DNA from: Ruminococcaceae bacterium YRB3002
GTDB lineage: Bacteria; Bacillota; Clostridia; Saccharofermentanales; Saccharofermentanaceae
Length of the DNA stretch: 64,000 bases
Direction of reading: 5' to 3'
NCBI GenBank assembly: GCA_900099715.1
Contig: FMTG01000004.1
Span: forward strand, 1 to 64,000
The notes under the pieces are model-generated. The model was not told the DNA's origin. It ran no database searches and was given only the letters and a program-made list of their open reading frames with translations. Below, piece after piece: positions 24,396 to 33,896 of the stretch. The stretch's first letter is position 1. Each line of letters starts with the position of its first letter. Position numbers and translations under genes: made by a program.

Positions 24396-25268
24396 CTAAT
24401 GAACACTTTCTTCCAATATCTTGAAATAATAGGCTATTGTATGTTTCTTCTCAGGATTGCCTAATTGTTTTTTTATCCTTTCACATTTCTCACTACATTC
24501 TTTGAGCTCCTCCTTCATTTGGGGCCTGAGGTTACGGATTTCATCATCTATAGATTTGATACGTTTTAGTTCAGTCTCAATAAAACTATCACGGAGTGAG
24601 AGTTTTTCTTTTGCATCCAGATATGTGTTTTTCTCAAAAGGATTCGGATTAGAAGCGATTATTTTCTTATGATATTTGCTTTCATAAGTTCCTATTATCA
24701 CCAAATATCTATCACGCTCTTCTCGGTAACTTCTAATCCTCACCTCAGCTTTAGCTTTTTCATTCTCAAGTCTTTCTTTTTTCTCCGCATATCGCGAAGG
24801 TACACTATCCAAATCTAAATTTGCAATCTGCAATTCATACATAACATCAGATTCTCTATATACTTCACCATCGCCTATTTGTTCGCGTATATTCTTTGGA
24901 ACTAACAAACTAAAGCGACCTATATTTATAGAACCACGTGCCCAACATTTAATCAATTCCAGAGCATACCACGCTCGCCAATCCTTAGGATAATCTTTAG
25001 ACATTTTCATAAAAGTCTCTTCTGCATCCTTATATCTGCTCAGTCTTATTTGAGTTATACCATTCTCAAGGTATCTTTGTGGGGTATATCCATTTTGCAT
25101 AACAACGGTGTCAATAACATTAACGGTACTATTGTTAATGTTATAATTCTGTATTGCTTTTTCCACAACATATGGTGTTCCACAGAAAGGGCAAATAGCA
25201 GCATCCTTCGTGTTTTCAACGTTCAGATTAGCTCCACAATTAGTGCATTTTGCTTGAACCAAAGACAT
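24396..25268 (-). CDS. Zinc-ribbon, TPR-like and coiled-coil protein
   Basis: 290 residues in three parts: an N-terminal zinc ribbon (CTNCGANL and CPFCGTPY), a short TPR-like stretch (RYLENGITQIRLSRYKDAEE), and a highly charged coiled coil (about 155-280). Soluble, no signal peptide. Zinc ribbons of this style often head proteins of unknown function in Firmicutes. It breaks the otherwise continuous VirB gene order and is followed by a hairpin, so it may be inserted cargo. Confidence 0.72.
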   Translation of the reverse strand: MSLVQAKCTNCGANLNVENTKDAAICPFCGTPYVVEKAIQNYNINNSTVNVIDTVVMQNGYTPQRYLENGITQIRLSRYKDAEETFMKMSKDYPKDWRAWYALELIKCWARGSINIGRFSLLVPKNIREQIGDGEVYRESDVMYELQIANLDLDSVPSRYAEKKERLENEKAKAEVRIRSYREERDRYLVIIGTYESKYHKKIIASNPNPFEKNTYLDAKEKLSLRDSFIETELKRIKSIDDEIRNLRPQMKEELKECSEKCERIKKQLGNPEKKHTIAYYFKILEESVH

Positions 25269-25350
25269 TTACAAAACCCTCCATACTAATAGGAAACCTG
25301 ATTAAAAATCAAAGAAAGAACTAATATGTGTAGTATATCACAATAGTTTT

Positions 25351-25926
25351 TTAAGAACTATTTGTAAACCACTGTGCTCCGTCGACATCAGGCATCTGAT
25401 CACCAGTAAAAGAAGCATCAAAGTAGATAGCAAGGAATCTCTTGATATCTTCTTTACTCATCCTTTTAACATCAAAACCCTGATCTGATATTGTCTTTTC
25501 AACCCTGTTCATCTCAGCAAACACTTGCTCTGGTTTCATATTGCGGCACCTTACCACAAATGCAAACTGCCTTGCTGTTGCCATTTCAAGCTGTATATTA
25601 TCCAGGAACTCGTGATCCTTAGCCAGTAGTGATCTAATCAGCGGATTCGGCTCTTCATCGATCCTTTCCGCCAGATAAACCTTGTTGTTGTCAAAGCATT
25701 CAGATGCATCTGTACATACAAACTCAAGATTGGGTTTGGCCGATAAAGCCAGCATAAGCTGTCTTATTTTGGTAGTGATTGCATCTTTCGAGAGGACGGA
25801 TATGTTCGTTGGGCTCACCTGATAGAAGAGTAATTCGCACTTATCTGTAGCAAGTCCGTAGTTAGTGAACGTCTTAATTCCCAGCAGTTCCTGAACAGAT
25901 TTCTTCTTTCCAAATAACTGCAGCAT
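25351..25926 (-). CDS. Conjugation protein resembling a VirB4 N-terminal domain
   Basis: 191 residues. The run FTNYGLATDKCELLFYQVSP, NISVLS, and later RQFAFVVRCRNMKPEQVFAE and DVKRMSKEDIKRFLAIYF follow the pattern of the non-catalytic N-terminal domain of VirB4/TraC ATPases. There is no P-loop. GGAGGTGATATGG precedes ATG 25926; an upstream ATG at 25941 would overlap the PrgI gene. It lies between PrgI and VirB4, the usual place. Confidence 0.72.
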   Translation of the reverse strand: MLQLFGKKKSVQELLGIKTFTNYGLATDKCELLFYQVSPTNISVLSKDAITTKIRQLMLALSAKPNLEFVCTDASECFDNNKVYLAERIDEEPNPLIRSLLAKDHEFLDNIQLEMATARQFAFVVRCRNMKPEQVFAEMNRVEKTISDQGFDVKRMSKEDIKRFLAIYFDASFTGDQMPDVDGAQWFTNSS

Positions 25927-25931
25927 CCATA

Positions 25932-26189
25932 TCACCTCCATTCAAAATACTGTTGTGTAGTTATAAAGTATCTGACAGCGTACCGGATATAATCCATCAC
26001 TGTCGTATCATCAAAACGTATAGTCACGAAAGCAAATACCGCTATTGCACCAAGTGGAGCGAGCCAGTGAAAATGGATAAGAAACACTGCACCGATCAGT
26101 GTTCCTATTCCGATAATCGCGAAGTCTCTTAAGTTCCACATCCACATATTCGGCTTTGCCTTCAAGTCCTGTGGATATATAAAGTTCAT
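25932..26189 (-). CDS. PrgI/VirB3-like membrane protein
   Basis: 85 residues: a short N-terminus (MNFIYPQDLKAKPNMWMWNL), two membrane helices (IIGIGTLIGAVFLIHF and APLGAIAVFAFVTI), then a basic tail. This is the PrgI-family layout, the Gram-positive counterpart of VirB3, which anchors VirB4 to the membrane. GGAGG stands six to seven bases before ATG 26189; the open frame upstream (to 26255) overlaps the VirB6-like gene and is not used. Confidence 0.85.
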   Translation of the reverse strand: MNFIYPQDLKAKPNMWMWNLRDFAIIGIGTLIGAVFLIHFHWLAPLGAIAVFAFVTIRFDDTTVMDYIRYAVRYFITTQQYFEWR

Positions 26190-26199
26190 GTTTTTCCTC

Positions 26200-27120
26200 C
26201 TATTTCTTAACCATTCTGATGAGGTTAGCAGTAGTCGATGCGGTATGAACAACACTCATCATGTTCACCTTTACAGATGAATCCAAACCAAATTGCTGAG
26301 CTATCCTCGGTACTTCATTGGCAGCAAACATTATTCCTAAGCCAAGTACCGTCTCTGTAGTCATGGTCAAAAGGCCAAGATACATCAGTGATGTCTGCAT
26401 GAATGCCGTGAGACATATCGCAATAACCTGCTTCACCCATTGATTAAATCCATCTGTGTATCCTCGCGGGACAGAGAACATATAGAGTGAGCCAACAGCT
26501 ATCTGCGTTATAAGGATTCCTCCTCTTTTCAAGTTCTGAAAGAAAAGCTTTATACAACAATATCCGAATGCAATGAGCTCAACTAATGCCATGAGTGTTA
26601 TTCCGGCACCTGATTCCATCATAAAGCTCAGACAAGTCTCAAATAACTCTCCAAGACTTTGTGGTCTTGTTCCTTCAATAAACGAATCTATCAGTTCTAC
26701 AGAAAACGTGCTTTGAAGAGTTATACAGAACTTGTAAAGCCTTATTGGCAGGACTCCTATGAGACTGCACGCAAAGAACCCTTTAAGAATGTTTATGCAG
26801 CAGGATCTGATATTTGCTCTACCGTGCTGGTATTCGATAGCCACATCAAAAATAGCTACAACAACACCAACAACAAACAATCCCCATCCAAACTTAACAA
26901 ACAGGCTAACAGCATCCTGGATCCACTTAAGTTCGAACACCTCGGCACCCAAATTGTTTATCGACTCAAAAAACTTCGCCAAAGCACCGAAGACTGCCTC
27001 ATATATCCATTTCATTAATGAATCCCAGATAACTGTCGTAAGGACTTCGCCTAAGCCTTGAAAACACTCCTCAAACATCTCGCCTATGGCTTCAATTAAA
27101 TCTCCCAGCCAGTCAAACAT
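26200..27120 (-). CDS. VirB6-like channel protein (DUF6045-type)
   Basis: 306 residues with a long amphipathic N-terminus (MFDWLGDLIEAIGEMFEECF) and about six membrane helices, for example WGLFVVGVVVAIFDVAI, IMFAANEVP and the QIAVGSLYMFSVPRGYTDGF loop. This is the pattern of TrbL/VirB6-like proteins of Clostridia conjugative elements (DUF6045). It probably forms part of the membrane pore. The stop lies 11 bases before the PrgI start. Confidence 0.85.
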   Translation of the reverse strand: MFDWLGDLIEAIGEMFEECFQGLGEVLTTVIWDSLMKWIYEAVFGALAKFFESINNLGAEVFELKWIQDAVSLFVKFGWGLFVVGVVVAIFDVAIEYQHGRANIRSCCINILKGFFACSLIGVLPIRLYKFCITLQSTFSVELIDSFIEGTRPQSLGELFETCLSFMMESGAGITLMALVELIAFGYCCIKLFFQNLKRGGILITQIAVGSLYMFSVPRGYTDGFNQWVKQVIAICLTAFMQTSLMYLGLLTMTTETVLGLGIMFAANEVPRIAQQFGLDSSVKVNMMSVVHTASTTANLIRMVKK

Positions 27121-27145
27121 CTTTTCTCACCTCCTCTTTGGAAAT

Positions 27146-27171
27146 GAGGCGATCTGAAATCAGACCGCCTC
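27146..27171 (-). terminator. Hairpin between VirB2-like and VirB6-like genes
   Basis: GAGGCG and CGCCTC arms enclose a second short stem CTGA-AA-TCAG. On the minus strand only ATTTCC follows, so termination would be weak; it could also be an mRNA-processing or stability element. Confidence 0.5.
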
Positions 27172-27176
27172 TCAGA

Positions 27177-27533
27177 TCAACCGATTATGTTCCAGATATA
27201 AAGAGGTGCAGTGAGTGTAAACAAGAGACAGGCAAAGAGTATTGCTGGAGCAGTAAACTCAAACTGACCATGCTTCCTGTAATCAAAGTAGCTTGTACCC
27301 ACCTTAACAAAGAAGAGGATAGCAAGGATCATATCAAGTGCTGGGAAGATTACGTTATTCGTTACCGTCTTGATCTGTCCTTTTGCAGCAGTCCATGTAT
27401 CTTCTACAGCACCTGCAACGTCGCCGTTACCACCAGCCAAACACGGCACAGCAATAAGAGCAATTATCAGTGCTGCCGAAAGAACACTAAATAATATGTG
27501 TCGTGTTCTGTTCGATCCTATCAATCTGTTCAT
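27177..27533 (-). CDS. VirB2-like (DUF3852-type) membrane protein
   Basis: 118 residues: signal-like helix ending VPCLAGG (residues about 10-35), a short polar part (VAGAVEDTWTAAKGQIKTV), and two further membrane helices. This matches the DUF3852/Maff2-type small proteins placed before VirB6 in these elements, the likely pilin-like VirB2 counterpart. ATG 27533 is chosen on GGAGGTTG eight bases before; it overlaps the 3' end of the DUF4406 gene by 47 bases. Confidence 0.75.
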   Translation of the reverse strand: MNRLIGSNRTRHILFSVLSAALIIALIAVPCLAGGNGDVAGAVEDTWTAAKGQIKTVTNNVIFPALDMILAILFFVKVGTSYFDYRKHGQFEFTAPAILFACLLFTLTAPLYIWNIIG

Positions 27534-27873
27534 GTGAATCAACCTCCATTTCCAGTTTTTTATAAACTTGTTCGTCCGTAATATGGACAACAGGGATGCC
27601 AAGCTTATATGCTTCGGCTATCTCCTGTGCCATACCTTCCGTTAAATTGTTGCCGAATGCCCACACCTCATCGCACATGCCAAGCAGTACGAGTCCCGCC
27701 CTTGTTCCGATTGCCCTCTCATATGGGATGCTGTCATCCAAGGAGAGCGCATAGAAATGCGATGCGATCGGAACCGCACCGCACTCCAATGCATATCTGT
27801 TGTAGAGCTTGACCTTCTCGATGTTTCCGGCAACATCTCCCCCTAATGGGGAGCAGATGTAAACCTTCTTCAT
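27487..27873 (-). CDS. DUF4406/nucleoside deoxyribosyltransferase-like protein
   Basis: 128 residues with a Rossmann-like start (MKKVYICSPLGGDVAGNIEKV), a hydrophobic GLVLLGMCDEVWAFGN core and TEGMAQEIAEAYKLGIPVV, the pattern of DUF4406 and related nucleoside 2-deoxyribosyltransferase-fold proteins. The family is common in phages and mobile elements and may act on nucleotides; this copy's substrate is unknown. It starts three bases after the adhesin gene ends and overlaps the next gene. Confidence 0.8.
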   Translation of the reverse strand: MKKVYICSPLGGDVAGNIEKVKLYNRYALECGAVPIASHFYALSLDDSIPYERAIGTRAGLVLLGMCDEVWAFGNNLTEGMAQEIAEAYKLGIPVVHITDEQVYKKLEMEVDSHEQIDRIEQNTTHII

Positions 27874-27876
27874 GTT

Positions 27877-30800
27877 TTAGTCTTCCTTTCTTTTCTTGAA
27901 GAGAATAATGCAGCCAATTCCGCAGCCAATCATTACCGATGCCAGGCCGATAAAGAAATAACCGGCACCTTCACCTGTCTGAGGTGCATAAGGCGGTACA
28001 AACTTAACGGTCTGATCCTTATCGTTGATATCCTGATGTGATGCAACCAGTGTCAAAGTAGATTTGCCTGCCTCATCGTACTGAACATCGTAAATCTCCT
28101 CGAAAACAACGAGGACAGTATCGTAGCTGAGACCTTTGGAATTGAATGTCATTGAGAGTTTTGTTGTTCCGTCAGCCTTATCCGGCTTGAACATAGCAGT
28201 AAGAGCGACCTCGTTGCCATCGATTACCAGCGGCTTATTCGTTCCCTTAACCATAACTGTTCCATGAACAGCATATGTGTGTCCGGGCGTAAGGCCTGAA
28301 TATGTGATCGTGTCAACGATTGTAGTACTCTTTGATAACTTAGATACTTTCTTACCGCTTGAGAAAGCTGCATCAGTATGAACAACAGGAACCCTTACTG
28401 TCTGGTCCTTGTCATTGATATCGGTATGGATAGCAACATCGTAATCCTTGCCCTTTTCAGAGCAACGTTCAAAGGCAACTATCTCATCCTTCACACCTGC
28501 AAGAACCTTAGTGTTAATAATAAACTCGATTTCAACTGTACCATCAGATGATTCAGGTGTGAACTCCTTAGTTACCACGATAGCCTTTCCATTCTCGTTG
28601 AGAAGAGGCTTGTTTGTCGCTTTATCCATAAGAGTACCGGTCATGACATATGTACGGCCAACAATAAGGTGAGAGTAACTAACAGTATCAACGAGTTTAA
28701 CCTTCTCGGCAAAGGATGCCGTATGTGTCTTTGTGGCATCATCAACCAGGGTTGTCTTGATCTCGGGAATCTCAACAGTCTGATCAACATCCTTAATATC
28801 TTTATGGGAGGCAACAAGCTTTTTCCCGAGATATACTTCCTCGAATGCAACCGCACTGATACCCTTGATAACAGTCGTATCGAGAATGAATGTGACATTA
28901 ACTGTCCCGGACTGCGGAACAATATCGCCATTATCATTCTTTACTTCCTTTACAACAAACGTAGCATTTGCAGTGATCTGTTTTCCGTTTGGATCCAGAA
29001 TGGCCTTGCCCGTGTTCTTATCCATAAGGACACCACGAACGATATATGTACCGGGATAGAGATTCTTATAAGATACTGTATCAACGAGCTTTGCTTCCTT
29101 ATCAGCTGCTGAAATATGCTCTTTGGTAGTATTACTTACAAGAGTCGTTCTGATCTCAGGAATATAAACCGTCTGCGTCTGATCCTGAAGGTTGTAATGG
29201 ATAGCAAGGTCGTTATCCAGTGTCTCAGTAGCAACAAGTGCCTTTCCTGCACACTTTGTAATATCTACCTTGAATGAAATGATTACAGTACCATATGCTC
29301 TGTTATTTGAATCAGCCTTGCTATTCTCAAGGGTCGGGGTGAATTGAACTGAGTTAGTTATCGGATTATTGTCGGCATCCAGGATAGCCTTGCCGGTTGA
29401 TACATCCCTGAGTGTACCAGTCATGGTATATGTCTTGCCAAACTGAAGATTGCTGTAAGAAACAGCATCGTTCAGGGTTGCTGTCTCGCTATAGGTAGGA
29501 ACTTTTGTGCCATCTTGATCCGTGAGCCTTGTTTTGATCTCCGGCACATATACTGTCTGCTTCTTATCGGTAAGTTCCTCATGAACACTTACCAGGTATT
29601 CTTTCTCTCCGATAATGGCATATACCTTCTCGAACACTACGAAAGTCTTGCCAACATAATCCTTTGTATTGAAGCTGAACTTAACTTCAACTGTTCCATC
29701 AGGCTTATCAGGTGTGAACTCTTCTGATTCAGCCGTAATGCCAGTTGCAAGGCCACCGTTCTCTGTCTTCTGGAGAAGTCTTCCCCTTACAACATAAGTA
29801 ATGCCCGGCATAAGGTTGCTGTAGCTTACAGTATCGGTGAGAGTAACGTCACTGTCTGCCTTGACCTCTCTTGTCCCTGTCTGATCACAAGCAACAGATG
29901 TCTCGATCTTGGGAACAGGAATAGACTGGGCTGCATCTTCAATATCTGCATGAACATACGGACCATTTTCGAGGGGCTTCAATGTCTCGAAAGCAACGAG
30001 TGTCTCACCCGTATACAGTCTTGCATCAAAGGTAAATGATACATTGACCGAACCTGTGATTCTCTTTGTACCATCGGCAGCATCAACGCTCTTAATTACA
30101 GTAACATCTTCATCAGAAGGCTTAAATGTCCTAGTCACCGATATACCGGTATCGACATCATTGCCATCTTTGTTGATATGAAGAGTTCCTGTGAGTGTGT
30201 ATTCCTTGTCTGCAATAAGGTTTGCAAAGTGCACGGTATCAGTAATTACTGCATCTTCCTTGTACTCAATCACCTTTGTTTCTTCAACACCAGACGCTAC
30301 CGTACCGAAATCTGTGTCATTTACTATCTTGATCTTTATCGGCATAGGATGGCTGGGGTCTTCAACAACACTAATGGACGGAACCTCTGCTACCTCAGCT
30401 TCTGCAATCGGAACATAGAGTTCTGGAGCAACTACTTCCACAACAAAATACTTTCCTGTTCTGAGAAGTGCTGTAGTATTGTTCTCGCCGTAAACTGCTT
30501 CATAGTATCCGTTCTTAGGAGCAATCTTTGTATTGATCCAGGAACCATCTACGTATGTTTGTGCGATTCCATCACTGTCGATATCGAATTTGTCATTCCC
30601 GTTGGTATCAGCATAAAGAGCAAATGTCGCGCCCTTAAGCTCTGTTTCAGGCATCTTCAAGTCAACCTTATTCACTCGGATGGGGGCGAAATATGAATCA
30701 TTGTTTGCAACGATCTTAATGCCTTCATTATTACCGAGATTGGACTCAGCTCTTGTAAGCTCAACTATTGCATCACCATCTCTTACAGTTACATCATTAC

Positions 30801-32784
30801 CCCATGTAAGCCTGTAATCGGGATCTGCAGTCTCGTGGATCCTGTAGAAACCGGTGGGAAGATTAATGGTTATCTTTCCATCTTCATCAGTCTTAACCTT
30901 TGCAAGAAGTGTTCCTTTGCCCTGGCTTGTTGTCTTTCCAAGGTAATAAAAGCAGAACTCTCGGCCTGATATAGCGCCGTCGTTTGCCGTCTTGGTTATT
31001 CCAATCTTTACAGTTACTCTGTCGTTATAAACAACACCCATCGAATCCTCTGTGAAGCTTACTACATCTCCGTTTACTCCGGTTGTAAAGGTATAGGAAT
31101 ACTTATTTGTATCAACCTTCTTCCATCCATCGGATGTATTTTCAACTTCATAAGGAATATCAGTGTCTGTGTAGTTATCGACTGTGTATGTTTCGACTAT
31201 TGTGTACTGTGAATTAGCCATCAAAGGATATTCCCAGACATCTCCAGCCCCTGTAACATCGTGTGATGCTACGACAGATCCTGATGTTGCAGTTCCATTG
31301 TAGATAGCAAAATGAGTATTCTTAACGGAATAGCCATTATGGGTATCCTTTACCACGCGAACGGCAGCACCATCAATGAACTTGGATGTGCTGATGGTGT
31401 TGGAATTGCAGATAACGGCTTTTTTCAGGTCAGTTTCCGCGTCTACACCACTAAAAGAATCAGATGCTAACTCGGTTGATCCTTGAAGAACCTTGTATGT
31501 GAGTTTTCTCGTATCACGATCATAGTGAAATGATACTTTATATACTGCAGTATCAATCAATTCCTCGCTCAGTGATATACCATCAACTGTATCAGGAGCC
31601 TTTGTCTCCTTGATATATACAGTTCTCTCAAAGATGTCATCGTCATCCTTGTCTTCTTTCAACCTCAATCGATCTGTCCTATCGTACTGTGAATCATCCC
31701 CGAATGATTCAGATGTGCTGTAGTTCGAATATATACCGTTTCCATCGGTATCCGTTATCTTCCCCAGCACCTTCGAACATTCCTTATCAGAATATACGGT
31801 AAACTCAGCCCCATGCATCTTATCACCGGTGGCAGACTCCTTAATGATGGAAAAACCGGCATAAGCAGCTTTGGGTCCGTTCTGCTCACCTGTTACATAT
31901 ATCAGCCACTGTGGTCCTGAATCGGGGGATGTCTTTGAGTTGCTTGCGATATAAAGAAAACTCTTATAATCGTTATCGGTCATCGAGGCGATCTCGTTGA
32001 AGTAGCCCTTCAGAACACTTACAGCTGAACTACGGCTCTTTGAAGCGCTCGAATTACCAATAACTACCATAGAAGTTACTGAATATCTTTCTTCCCATCT
32101 GTCGGTAATAAGATAGCTCATCATGGCATGTACTGTTCCATAAAGACCGCTATATGTATTACCGATATTTGATGAGTCTGAACTGCTGATAAGAGAATAA
32201 CCTCCCCAGTTCTCGATCTTACCGGTTCCATACTTATTGTATTCAGATATGGCATTAGTCACATTGGTTCTTGTAACTTTGAGATCCCTTGTATAGCTGT
32301 TCTTGTAGATTACTGCAAGAAGCCTCTGATAGATCTCATAGTCATTGAGCTTCTTCAGATTAGATGCAGAAAGAGCATCATTCCAAATGCCTTTGCTGTT
32401 AGAATTACCTGTAACAACCGGATCATTTGAAGCATCGAAGAACTTTGAATTACCCGAAGCTACCGAATACTTACTCAGTGATGTAGCATCCAGTTCATAT
32501 GCCTTGCCTGATGTACCTGCTGGATTACCGAGGCTGGCAGAAGCACACATCGCAGAATAGCCGTCTACCTTGTAACGATATGTAGGTTCAACCTTTTTAG
32601 GATCCCATGCCATTGCACCACCACTCTGGCGGGATACACTTGATACAGATATTCCGGATCCTACAGTCTTGATATATGAGGGCAGCTGATCCTTAGTGTA
32701 CGCCAAAGCTGCAATTCCGCTTGATGATACAACTATTGCAGCAGCTGAAAGCAGAGCTATCAATCTTTCTTTGAATCTTTTCAT
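27877..32784 (-). CDS. Giant sortase-anchored VaFE-repeat surface adhesin
   Basis: 1,635 residues. Signal peptide (MKRFKERLIALLSAAAIVV..), an N-terminal domain of about 300 residues with YKVDGYSAMCASASL that looks like a thioester adhesion domain, then several SpaA/Cna-B-like beta domains (AGFSIIKESATGDKMHGAEF; IRVNKVDLKMPETELKGATF), then six tandem VaFE repeats of about 120 residues (each V.LVDTVSYSNL.PG..Y, DGTV.V.F, and .VAFE..), and a PQTGE sorting signal with membrane helix and KKRKED tail. Such proteins are rod-like, often cross-linked, and attached to peptidoglycan by sortase. ATG 32784 has AGGAAAGGAAAG upstream; the frame to 32829 is not needed. Sits at the head of the transfer genes, so a role in mating-pair contact is plausible. 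Confidence 0.9.
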   Translation of the reverse strand: MKRFKERLIALLSAAAIVVSSSGIAALAYTKDQLPSYIKTVGSGISVSSVSRQSGGAMAWDPKKVEPTYRYKVDGYSAMCASASLGNPAGTSGKAYELDATSLSKYSVASGNSKFFDASNDPVVTGNSNSKGIWNDALSASNLKKLNDYEIYQRLLAVIYKNSYTRDLKVTRTNVTNAISEYNKYGTGKIENWGGYSLISSSDSSNIGNTYSGLYGTVHAMMSYLITDRWEERYSVTSMVVIGNSSASKSRSSAVSVLKGYFNEIASMTDNDYKSFLYIASNSKTSPDSGPQWLIYVTGEQNGPKAAYAGFSIIKESATGDKMHGAEFTVYSDKECSKVLGKITDTDGNGIYSNYSTSESFGDDSQYDRTDRLRLKEDKDDDDIFERTVYIKETKAPDTVDGISLSEELIDTAVYKVSFHYDRDTRKLTYKVLQGSTELASDSFSGVDAETDLKKAVICNSNTISTSKFIDGAAVRVVKDTHNGYSVKNTHFAIYNGTATSGSVVASHDVTGAGDVWEYPLMANSQYTIVETYTVDNYTDTDIPYEVENTSDGWKKVDTNKYSYTFTTGVNGDVVSFTEDSMGVVYNDRVTVKIGITKTANDGAISGREFCFYYLGKTTSQGKGTLLAKVKTDEDGKITINLPTGFYRIHETADPDYRLTWGNDVTVRDGDAIVELTRAESNLGNNEGIKIVANNDSYFAPIRVNKVDLKMPETELKGATFALYADTNGNDKFDIDSDGIAQTYVDGSWINTKIAPKNGYYEAVYGENNTTALLRTGKYFVVEVVAPELYVPIAEAEVAEVPSISVVEDPSHPMPIKIKIVNDTDFGTVASGVEETKVIEYKEDAVITDTVHFANLIADKEYTLTGTLHINKDGNDVDTGISVTRTFKPSDEDVTVIKSVDAADGTKRITGSVNVSFTFDARLYTGETLVAFETLKPLENGPYVHADIEDAAQSIPVPKIETSVACDQTGTREVKADSDVTLTDTVSYSNLMPGITYVVRGRLLQKTENGGLATGITAESEEFTPDKPDGTVEVKFSFNTKDYVGKTFVVFEKVYAIIGEKEYLVSVHEELTDKKQTVYVPEIKTRLTDQDGTKVPTYSETATLNDAVSYSNLQFGKTYTMTGTLRDVSTGKAILDADNNPITNSVQFTPTLENSKADSNNRAYGTVIISFKVDITKCAGKALVATETLDNDLAIHYNLQDQTQTVYIPEIRTTLVSNTTKEHISAADKEAKLVDTVSYKNLYPGTYIVRGVLMDKNTGKAILDPNGKQITANATFVVKEVKNDNGDIVPQSGTVNVTFILDTTVIKGISAVAFEEVYLGKKLVASHKDIKDVDQTVEIPEIKTTLVDDATKTHTASFAEKVKLVDTVSYSHLIVGRTYVMTGTLMDKATNKPLLNENGKAIVVTKEFTPESSDGTVEIEFIINTKVLAGVKDEIVAFERCSEKGKDYDVAIHTDINDKDQTVRVPVVHTDAAFSSGKKVSKLSKSTTIVDTITYSGLTPGHTYAVHGTVMVKGTNKPLVIDGNEVALTAMFKPDKADGTTKLSMTFNSKGLSYDTVLVVFEEIYDVQYDEAGKSTLTLVASHQDINDKDQTVKFVPPYAPQTGEGAGYFFIGLASVMIGCGIGCIILFKKRKED

Positions 32785-32821
32785 CTTTTCTTTCCTTTCC
32801 TTGAATTTGAGCAAAATGAAA

Positions 32822-32849
32822 GGAGACACCCCTTTCTTGAGATGTCTCC
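32822..32849 (-). terminator. Terminator between CAP lipoprotein and adhesin genes
   Basis: GGAGACA and TGTCTCC pair around a 14-base loop; on the minus strand TTTCATTTTG follows. It lies about 40 bases before the adhesin start. Confidence 0.75.
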
Positions 32850-32870
32850 CTCTGAATTGTTATGTACGTA

Positions 32871-33896
32871 TCAGTCGTCCGTACTGTCGTCTTGTTCATC
32901 GCTTACCGTATCTGTTACCGGTACCGGTGTTGGAGTCGGCGTGTTTGTCGGCTTCGGAGTTGGAGTTGGTGTATTCGTTGGTGGAACATATCCGGACGAT
33001 AGACCATTTCCTGAAGCATATCCGTGAGTCAGGTATACTGAATAAGTCTTATTATTGTAGTAGTAAACTCCTATGCCACAATAGATAACCGATTCGTCTT
33101 CCGCACCACTACCACCAGTAATACTTGAATAGTGGGGTCCTGAATTCTTCCACGAATTAACTATTGCCGATGCTGACCTGTTACCATCACCCCAGTATAT
33201 ACACTCGTCGCCATAATCAATACCGCTTGCCGAACTGTGATTAAATGCAGTCACAATCTCCTGACTCCTTGTACGAGCGCTTGTTCTTAGTGATTCTTTC
33301 ATTTCAATCGGTACATAAAATGTCCGCTTCTTGCTGACTGCCTTGGCCTTTCTCAAAGCATTGATCAGTCCGACCATCTCATTTTCGATGCTCTTCTGGA
33401 AAGATCCACTTGGAGTTCTTGTTGGCTCTGGCGTCGCAGTCGGTCTGGGTGTTGATGTTGGTTTTGGTGATGGGGATGGTGTTGGCGTCGCTGTGACCTG
33501 CGTTGTTACAACCGTTTCCACCGGTCTGCTAGTTGGAACCGGAGGCGCGGTTATCCGCACCTCAGACCTTGTTGGAACAGGTGTTGGTGTTCTGGTGGGG
33601 TTGGGATGAACCGTGGAAGCTGTTGAACCGGTTATCTCCTGGGTTATTTCTGTAACACCCTCTGATTCAGACGATTCTGATGGTTCAGTTTCTTCTTTCA
33701 ATGAAACCAACGTCTCTGCTATCTCCAACTCATCCATACCCGATTCATACATTTCTGTGATAAGTGATGTTTCTTCAGGGGATATATCGATCGCACCTTC
33801 CGGCTTGTTCGATACAGACTGACATCCCCCTATGGTTGTGATCAGGATTGATGCAACAATTGTAAATGAAGTAATAGAATAGAATCTGCTTCTCAT
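32871..33896 (-). CDS. CAP/SCP-domain lipoprotein with proline-threonine linkers
   Basis: 341 residues. Lipoprotein signal (..ILITTIGGC), an acidic stretch, a long Pro/Thr linker made of TPTP and PTRT-type units (about 95-165), a CAP domain (about 168-300; INALRKAKAVSKK, MKESLRTSARTRSQEIVTAF, IVNSWKNSGPHYSSI, GIGVYYYNNKTYSVYLTHGY), and a second short Pro/Thr linker with an acidic end. CAP proteins are extracellular; bacterial ones are poorly understood. GGAGG precedes the ATG. Next to the adhesin, it may be part of the surface module. Confidence 0.85.
   Translation of the reverse strand: MRSRFYSITSFTIVASILITTIGGCQSVSNKPEGAIDISPEETSLITEMYESGMDELEIAETLVSLKEETEPSESSESEGVTEITQEITGSTASTVHPNPTRTPTPVPTRSEVRITAPPVPTSRPVETVVTTQVTATPTPSPSPKPTSTPRPTATPEPTRTPSGSFQKSIENEMVGLINALRKAKAVSKKRTFYVPIEMKESLRTSARTRSQEIVTAFNHSSASGIDYGDECIYWGDGNRSASAIVNSWKNSGPHYSSITGGSGAEDESVIYCGIGVYYYNNKTYSVYLTHGYASGNGLSSGYVPPTNTPTPTPKPTNTPTPTPVPVTDTVSDEQDDSTDD

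Noticed and set aside
27877-30300. Regular similarity along the adhesin as a DNA repeat array
   Set aside because: It is protein-level VaFE repeat similarity; the DNA of the units has diverged.
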